NCBI GenBank assembly: GCA_021807585.1
Contig: JAKBCQ010000062.1
Coordinates: 1-8,765, forward strand
DNA from: Planctomycetota bacterium
GTDB lineage: Bacteria; Planctomycetota; Planctomycetia; Isosphaerales; Isosphaeraceae
Direction: 5' to 3'
Length of the DNA: 8,765 nt
The notes below the pieces were generated by a model. It did not search any database. It saw only the letters and a list, made by a program, of their open reading frames with translations, and was not told the origin of the DNA. Below are positions 1 to 6,214 of this stretch, one piece after another (positions within the stretch are counted from its first letter, which is position 1; every line of letters begins with the position of its first letter). Made by a program: the position numbers and the translations under genes.

Positions 1-1124
1 GGGAAGATTCCCGCGTCGAGCGGCAGGCGGTTCCCCGTCGTCGCGTTCGGGCTGAATTGGCCGCCGATTCCGTACAGACCGTCGAGACCCGCGGAGAGGA
101 TCTGGAACGTGTTGGGATTGACGAATGTCGTCACGGCGCTTGTCGTCGAGTATGGAGTCGTGGTCGTGTATGGATTGGGGGCGACCGATTTGACGTAGTT
201 CGTCGTTCCCAGTGTGGGATCGACGACGCTGAAGTTCGACGAGAAGATCCGATAAGCGAGTGAACCCGAGTAATTCATGTTGTTGTCGGCGAGATCGTTG
301 GGATCGAAACCGCCGATCGCGGTCGATTGGCTCGTCGGCACGTTGACGTCGTTGGGGTCGTAGCCGTTGTTGCCGTACGAGCTGAAGTACGCGTAGAACC
401 GCGCCGAGTTCCCCGAACCGATCGGGTCGAGGTAGCCGGGGAAGTTCGTTCCCGTCGCGTCGAAGAGGCGATTGCCGCGGAACTCGAACAAGGGCGCCTC
501 GCGGTTGGCGGCGAGCGCCGCGGTCGCGAACGGCAGCGGCGGGAACGGATTCGCCGGATTCTTACCGATCCCCATCATCCCGTATTGAGCGACGCCACCC
601 GAGCCGATCGATCGATTCGACACCCCTCCCAGGAAAAAGACGAGGCATTGATGTCCTTGCAAGATATAAGGACCGTTCGCGTTCATCACTCCGTCGCCGT
701 TGAAATCGTAAAACGTTCCCAGTTGGAGCGCCCCCGCGCCCAGCCCCGTCATCCGCGGATAGAACTTGCGCAGGTACGAAAGCGATCGTTGCGCGAGCGC
801 CGCGAACGTGATGTCGTTCGTCGACCCCGACGATGCGAGCGTGGTGAAATTCGCCGAATACTGGTAGTAATTGCCCGATTCATCGAGGAGGATTCGGCTC
901 GGCGGGAAATCGCCGTATTTCGATTTAAAATCGTTGAGCGCTTGCGTCAGTTGATTCATCTCGCCGATCGCCTGCGCGTCGCGGGCGCGGTCGACGGCGC
1001 GAATGACCGCGGGAACCAAAAGCGCGATCAGGATGCCGATGATGAGAACCACGGCGAGGAGTTCCACGAGCGTCATGCCGCGGCGCGTCGCGGTCGTCGG
1101 GCGGCGGGCGTGTCGGCGATTCAT
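1..1124 (-). CDS. Type IV prepilin-like / type II secretion pseudopilin-like protein (3' end outside window)
   Basis: Filament subunit or pseudopilin, made as a prepilin. It was found by reading the minus strand from the ATG at 1124-1122, preceded at good spacing by AGGAGA (1138-1133). The frame stays open for 374 codons to the window edge, so the C-terminus is missing. Residues 1-16 are a very basic leader ending RRG; cleavage by prepilin peptidase would fall between G16 and M17, giving mature MTLVELL with the conserved Glu at +5 (E21). Residues 19-42 are the hydrophobic helix (LVELLAVVLIIGILIALLVP). A charged helix follows, with D-F-K-S-K-Y-G-D-F-P-P near 65-75. D140-x-N142-x-D144-G resembles a calcium-binding loop and precedes QCLVFFLGG at 159-167. 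Residues 170-335 are rich in Asn, Ser, Thr and Gly. FQILSAGLDG at 340-349 resembles the C-terminal block I recall from planctomycete relatives, so probably little is missing. It is last in the cluster, 230 bp after pilC. Major versus minor pilin cannot be decided here. Confidence 0.88.
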   Translation of the reverse strand, partial: MNRRHARRPTTATRRGMTLVELLAVVLIIGILIALLVPAVIRAVDRARDAQAIGEMNQLTQALNDFKSKYGDFPPSRILLDESGNYYQYSANFTTLASSGSTNDITFAALAQRSLSYLRKFYPRMTGLGAGALQLGTFYDFNGDGVMNANGPYILQGHQCLVFFLGGVSNRSIGSGGVAQYGMMGIGKNPANPFPPLPFATAALAANREAPLFEFRGNRLFDATGTNFPGYLDPIGSGNSARFYAYFSSYGNNGYDPNDVNVPTSQSTAIGGFDPNDLADNNMNYSGSLAYRIFSSNFSVVDPTLGTTNYVKSVAPNPYTTTTPYSTTSAVTTFVNPNTFQILSAGLDGLYGIGGQFSPNATTGNRLPLDAGIF

Positions 1125-1256
1125 CGAGTCGGTCTCCTAAAGCGGGCGATTACGATCCGTGCGATTCAAGGCGACGCGTACCGCGTCATCACGTGTAATA
1201 ATGCGCTGTCTTGTTGATCCTTCGCGGTCGACGCCTGCGCGTCCCTCGTCGTTCGC

Positions 1257-1291
1257 GGCGCGATCGGGTCGAACGATCGCGCCTTGTTTTT
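1257..1291 (+). terminator. Perfect 10-bp stem-loop between pilC and the pilin gene, T-tract on the plus strand
   Basis: GGCGCGATCG (1257-1266) and CGATCGCGCC (1274-1283) are exact complements around a 7-base loop, followed on the plus strand by TTGTTTTT (1284-1291). This has the form of a rho-independent terminator for plus-strand transcription, yet the genes on both sides are on the minus strand. In the minus-strand transcript the same stem forms between pilC and the pilin but is preceded by an A-rich run, not followed by U. It could end antisense transcription, or act as an mRNA-stabilising hairpin separating pilin from pilC messages. Confidence 0.5.
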
Positions 1292-1354
1292 GATCGGTCG
1301 CGGCGGGGGATCGGAGGCGGTTCGCCCCCGTCCCCGCGTCCGCGGTTCGCGGCG

Positions 1355-2617
1355 TCAACCCCCCGTCAGGCTCGTGATCAGTTTGATCAGCGGCAGGAAT
1401 AAGGCGATGACGATGAAGCCGATGATGCTTCCCAGGACGACGATCATGATCGGCTCGAGCAAGCTCACCAAACTTTCCACGAGCATCTCAACCTCTTCGT
1501 CGTAGTTGTCGGCGATCTTGTTGAGCATCGTGTCGAGTTCACCCGTCTCCTCGCCGACGTCGATCATGTTGACGACGATGTCGTCGACGATCCGCGATTC
1601 GCGCAACGGCTGCGCGATCGTCTCGCCTTCGCGGATACTATCATATACACGCGTGAATGCGCGTTCAAATACCGCGTTGCCCGCGGTGTCGCGGACGATG
1701 TTGAGCGATTCCAGGATCGGAACGCCCGACGAAACGAGCGTGCCCAGGGTGCGAGTCGTCCGCGCCACGGTCGATTTTTCGACGATCGCCCCCATCACCG
1801 GAATCATCAATAACAACCGATCGCAAATATATGCGCCGAGTTTGCTGCGGTACATCAGTTTGATGAGGATCCAGAGCATGAACGGCGTGAGCAGGCAGAC
1901 CCAGTAGTATTTGACGACGAACTTGCTCGCTTTGATGAGGAAGATCGTCATCCCCGGCAAGTCGACCTTGAAGTCTTCGAAGATCGCCTGGAATTTGGGG
2001 ATGATGAAGTAGAGGATGAAGCCGACGATGCCCGTCGCGACGGTGATGACGACGACGGGGTAAACCATCGCCGATTTGATCCGCCGTTTAAGCGTTTGGG
2101 CTTTCTCTTTGAAGTCGGCGAGGCGTTGCAAGATGACTTCGAGCGCGCCTCCCGCCTCGCCCGCTTTGATCATGTTGCAATAAAGACGGTCGAACGCCTT
2201 GGGGTGTTTACCGAACGCCTCCGAGAGCGTCGACCCGCTTTCGATGTCTTCGACGACGTCGCCGAGCGAGTTCTTCAGCACCCCCGGTTTGCATTGCCCC
2301 TCGAGAATCTTCAGGCTGCGGAGGATCGGCAGACCCGCGTCCTGAAGCGTCGACAATTGACGCGTGAACAAGCAAAGGTGTTTGGTCGAGATCTTGCCGA
2401 TCGTGAACGATTTTTTCCGCCCCCGGCTCCCTTTTTTCGCCGATTTCTTTTTGCCGCCCCCCCCTCCGGTCTTGGCCTTCGCTTGCTCGCTGATCTTGGT
2501 GACGAAGAAGCCCTTTTGACGGATGAGCTGCTGCGCTTCTTGTTGCGTCGCGGCGTCGATCGTCGCTTTCACTTCCTTGCCCGTCTGGTCCATCGCCTCA
2601 TATGTGAAGGTCGGCAT
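1355..2617 (-). CDS. pilC: PilC/GspF-family inner-membrane platform protein
   Basis: Polytopic inner-membrane protein of type IV pilus and type II secretion machines. It couples the cytoplasmic ATPases to insertion or removal of pilin subunits. The product is 420 residues, close to the usual 400. The start MPTFTYEAMDQTGKEV is the family's typical N-terminus and is preceded by GGAGAA about 7 bases upstream. Two T2SSF repeats are visible. The first has FTRQLSTLQDAGLPILRSL (84-102) and MIKAGEAGGALE (149-160). The second has TLGTLVSSGVPILESL (290-305) and MIDVGEETGELD (351-362). Hydrophobic segments lie at about 188-206, 237-256 and 387-410, the usual three. An unusual Gly- and Lys-rich stretch at 46-70 (five Gly, then KKK, KK, RGRKK) separates the N-terminal segment from the first repeat. 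It lies 174 bp downstream of the second PilB-like ATPase, its expected partner. pilC and gspF cannot be separated by sequence alone; pilC is preferred because pilT is in the cluster. Confidence 0.93.
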   Translation of the reverse strand: MPTFTYEAMDQTGKEVKATIDAATQQEAQQLIRQKGFFVTKISEQAKAKTGGGGGKKKSAKKGSRGRKKSFTIGKISTKHLCLFTRQLSTLQDAGLPILRSLKILEGQCKPGVLKNSLGDVVEDIESGSTLSEAFGKHPKAFDRLYCNMIKAGEAGGALEVILQRLADFKEKAQTLKRRIKSAMVYPVVVITVATGIVGFILYFIIPKFQAIFEDFKVDLPGMTIFLIKASKFVVKYYWVCLLTPFMLWILIKLMYRSKLGAYICDRLLLMIPVMGAIVEKSTVARTTRTLGTLVSSGVPILESLNIVRDTAGNAVFERAFTRVYDSIREGETIAQPLRESRIVDDIVVNMIDVGEETGELDTMLNKIADNYDEEVEMLVESLVSLLEPIMIVVLGSIIGFIVIALFLPLIKLITSLTGG

Positions 2618-2791
2618 CTTCGGGTTCTCCAGCGGTCGTCGGATTCGGGTTTAGAGTTCGGTCGCCGCGGTTTCAGGGTCGTTTCGGCGGGGTCGATCGC
2701 ACGACCGTCGCATCGCTCGATCGGCGACTCCCGCGGTGGGGAACAAGGCGGCCCTCGAGGGGAGGGGTCGCGCGCCGATCGTCGCCTTAAA

Positions 2792-4516
2792 TCATAAATC
2801 GTCGATCATGGTTTCACGTAATACGTCGTCGATCGTGGCCAGTCCCGCGTGGATCGCCAGCATGCCCGATTCACGCAACGTCCGCATGCCGAACTTGCGG
2901 CACGCCTCGCGAAATTCGTCGAGCGAAACCTCGGCGACGACCATGTCGCGGAGCGTCTCGTTCATCACCACCAACTCATAAATGCCCATTCGTCCTTTGT
3001 AACCCGTGTTGTTGCACCGGTCGCAACCCCGGCCGTAGTAAAATTTCTTGGCCGCGGCCTCCTCGGCGGTCAGCCCCAACTCCATGATGATTTCGGGGCT
3101 GGGGTGGAATTCGGTACGACAGTTGACGCAGATTTTCCGCACCAGCCGCTGCGCCAGCACGGCCTCGGTCGTCGCGGTGATGAGGAACGTGGGGAGCCCC
3201 ATGTCGCGGAGCCGAGTCACCGCCGAGGGGGCGTCGTTCGTGTGCAGCGTGCTGAAGACGATATGCCCCGTCAGCGACGCCTGGACCGCGATCTCGCACG
3301 TTTCCAGGTCGCGGATCTCGCCGACCAGGATTTTGTCGGGGTCTTGGCGAAGGATCGTCCGCAGGCACGCCGCGAACGTCACGCCGATCTCGGGATTGAC
3401 GGGTACTTGAATCAAACCTTCGATATCATATTCAACGGGCTCCTCGGTCGTGATGATCTTGTCCTCGACCGAGTTCAGCTCGTTGAGCGTCGCGTAAAGC
3501 GTGGTCGTTTTGCCCGAAGACGTCGGCCCCGTCACCAAAACGATGCCGTTGGGCTTGCGAATCACCTCGCGCCAGCGCACCAGGGTGTCCGCGGTCATAC
3601 CGATCTTTTCGAGGTCGAGCTGAACGACCGTGCGGTCGAGAATTCGCAGCACCACGCTCTCGCCGAACATCGTCGGCAATGTGGAGACGCGAATATCAAC
3701 CGAGTTGCCGCCGATGTTGAGTTCGATTCGACCGTCCTGCGGGAGCCGGCGTTCGGCGATGTCGAGATTCGACATGACCTTGATACGGCTCGAAATCGCC
3801 GGCGCGAGGTGCCGCGGCGGCGGAACGAGTTCGTAAAGCACGCCGTCGACGCGATACCTCATCTTGTATTCTTCTTCAAACGGCTCGAAGTGAATATCCG
3901 ACGCCTTGTCGCGAATCGACAGCAAGAGCACCATGTTGAGGAGCTTGCGGACGGGCGCCGCCTCGGCCATTTCCTCGATCGCCTCGAGGTCGATCGTGTT
4001 CTCGTTGCGTCCCGAAAATCGCGCCAGCCCCTTGTCGGCCTCGATTTGTTTGACGACGTCCTGGATCGATTCCTGCTTGCCCGCGTAGAACCGCTCGATC
4101 GCCGAGGCGACGTCGGCCTCGGACGCGATCGCCCCTTTAACCGTCACCCCGCCGAGGAACGTCCGCAAACTGTCGAGCGTCGCCGGGTTTTGCGGCTCGG
4201 ACATCGCCACGGTGATCGATTTGTCTTTCTTATGCTGCGAAACGGGTACGACCTTGAACGATTTGGCCATCGTCTCGTTGACGATCTCGAGCAGGTCGGT
4301 CGGAACCGACATGTCCGAAAGCTTGACGACCTTCATTCCCAACTGTTCACCGAGCGCCTTGAACACCTGATCTTCCGTGGCGACCTTGAGCCGCACCGCG
4401 ACCTTGCCGAAGAGCTCCCCCCCGCCTTTGTTCTTTTGCTCTTCAAGCACTTTCCAGAGAGATTCCTCGTCGAGGATCCCCATTTCCACCATGATCGTTC
4501 CCAGTCGCCGCGCCAT
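2792..4516 (-). CDS. pilB: GspE/PilB-family assembly ATPase, copy next to pilC
   Basis: Cytoplasmic hexameric ATPase that powers subunit assembly in a type IV pilus or type II secretion filament. The chosen start, MARRLGTIMVEMGILDEESL, begins the MshEN/T2SSE_N domain and gives 574 residues, a normal family length. The frame is open further upstream to 4672, but that extension reads as unconserved spacer. The ribosome-binding site is weak (GAAAG at poor spacing), so the start rests on homology. Residues 1-150 are the N-terminal domain. ASDIHFEPF (205-213) opens the ATPase region. Walker A is GPTSSGKTT (330-338), with Ser where Gly is usual. The Asp box reads TEEPVEY (357-363). Walker B is ILVGEIRD (396-403) and the His box is TGHIVFSTLHTNDA (416-429). 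The zinc-binding C-x2-C pairs are at 463/466 and 498/501. It lies between pilT and pilC and is clearly divergent from the other copy at 6215-7942. Which copy drives which filament is unknown. Confidence 0.92.
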   Translation of the reverse strand: MARRLGTIMVEMGILDEESLWKVLEEQKNKGGGELFGKVAVRLKVATEDQVFKALGEQLGMKVVKLSDMSVPTDLLEIVNETMAKSFKVVPVSQHKKDKSITVAMSEPQNPATLDSLRTFLGGVTVKGAIASEADVASAIERFYAGKQESIQDVVKQIEADKGLARFSGRNENTIDLEAIEEMAEAAPVRKLLNMVLLLSIRDKASDIHFEPFEEEYKMRYRVDGVLYELVPPPRHLAPAISSRIKVMSNLDIAERRLPQDGRIELNIGGNSVDIRVSTLPTMFGESVVLRILDRTVVQLDLEKIGMTADTLVRWREVIRKPNGIVLVTGPTSSGKTTTLYATLNELNSVEDKIITTEEPVEYDIEGLIQVPVNPEIGVTFAACLRTILRQDPDKILVGEIRDLETCEIAVQASLTGHIVFSTLHTNDAPSAVTRLRDMGLPTFLITATTEAVLAQRLVRKICVNCRTEFHPSPEIIMELGLTAEEAAAKKFYYGRGCDRCNNTGYKGRMGIYELVVMNETLRDMVVAEVSLDEFREACRKFGMRTLRESGMLAIHAGLATIDDVLRETMIDDL

Positions 4517-4590
4517 GTCGCAACCGCTTTCTTGAACCAACCCCGCGAACGAGGATGTTCCAACGAGAGGATCAAAGATCAAAGCATGAA

Positions 4591-4604
4591 TCGCCGATCG
4601 GCGA
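4591..4604. repeat. 14-bp perfect palindrome upstream of the pilC-proximal pilB
   Basis: TCGCCGATCGGCGA equals its own reverse complement and lies about 75-88 bp upstream of the ATPase start. A tandem pair of GATCAAA (4570-4583) lies 7 bp from it on the side nearer the gene. It could be an operator, or a by-product of the locally very common CGATCG hexamer, which forms its core. Confidence 0.35.
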
Positions 4605-4700
4605 ACCGAAATCAAAACCTCACGCCGCCGCGCAATCCGCTCGAATCGAACCGTCGAAACGAATCGCGACACAACCCAACTTGGTACGGAGAAATCACTT

Positions 4701-4730
4701 GGGTGTGACGCCCTAGCAAAGGCGTCGCCC
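4701..4730 (-). terminator. Stem-loop just downstream of pilT
   Basis: On the minus strand, GACGCC and GGCGTC form a perfect 6-bp stem around an 8-base loop (TTTGCTAG). Outer GGG and CCC can extend it across an internal bulge. It begins 9 bases after the pilT stop. No T-run follows (ACACCCAAG), so it is not a textbook intrinsic terminator. It may instead protect the pilT transcript end or reduce read-through into the next gene. Confidence 0.35.
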
Positions 4731-4738
4731 GATGGAAA

Positions 4739-5851
4739 TCAATTGTCCTCCTCTTCCTCCTCTTCGTCGTCCTCGACAATGCCGAGTTTCGCCTTCTCGA
4801 TCCGATCGAACAACTCGTCGCGTTTCCGCGCCTTGAGCAAAACCTCGTGATCCTCGACAATCCCTTGCCGCCACAAGTTGTACAGCGAATCGTCCATCAA
4901 AATCATCCCGTGCTTCCGCCCGGTTTGAATCGACGAATCAATACGATACGTTTTGTTTTCGCGAATCAGGTTCGAGATCGCCGGCGTCACGACCAGCATC
5001 TCGTAAGCCGCGACGAGCCCCTTCGGCTTCCTCGGCAAAAGCGATTGCGCCAAAATGCCGATGATCGCCACCGAGAGCTGAGTGCGAATTTGATCTTGCT
5101 GATCCTTGGGGAAGACGTCGATGATCCGGTTGACCGTCCCCTCGGCCGAATTCGTATGCAACGTGCCGAAGACGATGTGCCCCGTCTCGGCCGCGGTGAT
5201 CGCCGCCGAGATCGTCGCCAGATCCCGCATTTCACCCACCAAAATACAATCGGGGTCCATCCGCAACGCGCGGCGAATCGCCTCGGGAAAATCGGGGACG
5301 TCGATGCCGATCTCGCGCTGATTAATCAACGATTTCTTGTGCTTATGATAATATTCGATCGGATCCTCAATCGTAATGATATGACGATCCATGTTGTCGT
5401 TGATCCAGTTGATCATGCTCGCGAGGCTCGTCGTCTTGCCCGATCCCGTCGGTCCCGTGACGAGAATGAGACCGCGCGGCCGCTGGATCAATTGCTCGAC
5501 GACCGACGGCAGCCCGAGTTGCTGGAACGTGAGAAACTCGTTGGGAATCCGCCGCAACACCAGACCCACGTTGCCGCGCTGCTTGAACACCGCGACTCGA
5601 AACCGACCCATGTCGCCGAACGCGAAGCCGAAGTCGGTCCCGCCGACCTCCTGCAACTCCTGCTGACAACGCTCGGGCGTGATGCTCTTCATCAACGCCG
5701 TCGTATCCGAGGATTCGAGCACCTTCGTCGCCAACGGACGCATATGCCCGTGCAAACGAAGCATCGGCGGACTGCCGACCGTCAGGTGAAGGTCGCTCGC
5801 CCGTTGGGTGCAAACCGTCTGCAACAACTTGTCGATCAGCAACGTGCCCAT
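4739..5851 (-). CDS. pilT: PilT-family type IV pilus retraction ATPase
   Basis: Cytoplasmic hexameric ATPase that drives pilus depolymerisation and retraction, as in twitching motility. The start MGTLLIDKLLQTVCTQRASD fits the PilT N-terminus and gives 370 residues (usual about 345-370). GGGAGG lies about 12 bases upstream. The frame continues upstream to 5935, but that part looks like spacer. ASDLHLTVG is at 18-26, Walker A GPTGSGKTT at 133-141, the Asp box ITIEDPIEY at 159-167, Walker B ILVGEMRD at 203-210, and the His box TGHIVFGTLHTNSAEGT at 223-239. The retraction-ATPase signature AIRNLIRE is present as AISNLIRE (291-298). There is no MshEN domain and no zinc tetracysteine insert, which separates it from the two PilB-like neighbours. 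The C-terminus ends in a strongly acidic tail (EDDEEEEEEDN). PilU is an alternative, but the short core plus the near-complete signature favours PilT. Confidence 0.93.
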   Translation of the reverse strand: MGTLLIDKLLQTVCTQRASDLHLTVGSPPMLRLHGHMRPLATKVLESSDTTALMKSITPERCQQELQEVGGTDFGFAFGDMGRFRVAVFKQRGNVGLVLRRIPNEFLTFQQLGLPSVVEQLIQRPRGLILVTGPTGSGKTTSLASMINWINDNMDRHIITIEDPIEYYHKHKKSLINQREIGIDVPDFPEAIRRALRMDPDCILVGEMRDLATISAAITAAETGHIVFGTLHTNSAEGTVNRIIDVFPKDQQDQIRTQLSVAIIGILAQSLLPRKPKGLVAAYEMLVVTPAISNLIRENKTYRIDSSIQTGRKHGMILMDDSLYNLWRQGIVEDHEVLLKARKRDELFDRIEKAKLGIVEDDEEEEEEDN

Positions 5852-6214
5852 GAAGCCCTTTCGCCTCCCGAAACATCTCGCCTCGGCGTTCTTCGATGCC
5901 ACCCCCCACGACAGGGGATGTTGACTTTGTCCCAAAAACCAGGTGTCAAGGGTCTCGAGGCTTCGGGCTATCGAGTTACGTCGAGGCCAAGTTCGGTCTC
6001 GGCTTCGATGGCATTATTCCGCCGTCGACACGCTCGATCAAGCGAACCGCACCAATTCGAACTCGAAGACGACTCGCCAAACCCCGTTTCATCCTCAAAT
6101 CGACCCCGAAACGGGTGATCGGCGACCGTCCGTTTCCGGACAAAGCGCCCGATCCCCGCGACCCCGTTCGCCCCTCCACACCCCGCCTCGAAAGAGCGAT
6201 CGGAGCCTTGGCGA
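5852..6214 (-). other. Non-coding spacer between the first ATPase and pilT, rich in hairpins
   Basis: This 363-bp gap holds no ORF I would defend. Three structures are visible in minus-strand order. An imperfect hairpin overlaps the upstream stop codon (TCGGAG/CTCCGA outer stem, GGCG/CGCC inner stem, 6232-6200). A perfect 5-bp stem with a GAAA tetraloop follows (GTCCG-GAAA-CGGAC, 6141-6128). Then comes a perfect 8-bp inverted repeat, CCCGTTTC/GAAACGGG, around 17 bases (6115-6083). Closer to pilT, a consensus TTGACA (5949-5944) lies 17 bp before a poor -10 (AGTCAA), so any promoter is weakly supported. I recognise no known riboswitch; the conserved GACGCAAAGC of the c-di-GMP-I class is absent. 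Confidence 0.5.
6083..6115 (-). repeat. Perfect 8-bp inverted repeat in the spacer upstream of pilT
   Basis: CCCGTTTC and GAAACGGG are exact reverse complements separated by 17 bases. It may be an RNA hairpin in the 3' region of the upstream transcript or a protein-binding dyad. No T-run follows on the minus strand, so it is not a classical intrinsic terminator. Confidence 0.4.

Noticed and set aside
327..1217. Plus-strand open frame of 296 codons opposite the pilin gene
   Set aside because: The minus strand has a clear prepilin start, leader and hydrophobic helix. The plus frame is Arg-rich with no domain.
4517..4672. Upstream in-frame extension of the second pilB-like gene (52 extra codons)
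   Set aside because: The extra residues have no similarity to the family N-terminus, which starts cleanly at the ATG at 4516; the 14-bp palindrome lies inside the extension. The same reasoning trims the extensions at 5852-5935 and 7943-8083.
2849..4708. Long plus-strand open frame of 619 codons opposite the second pilB-like gene
   Set aside because: It is antisense to a gene with complete ATPase motifs. Its translation is Arg/Asp/His-rich without recognisable domains, as expected from the mirror frame of high-GC coding DNA.
4701..4730. Possible riboswitch aptamer after pilT
   Set aside because: Only a simple hairpin is present. The conserved unpaired blocks of c-di-GMP or cobalamin aptamers are missing.
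4847..6118. Plus-strand open frame of 423 codons opposite pilT
   Set aside because: Antisense shadow of pilT that also runs through the spacer; no family resemblance.
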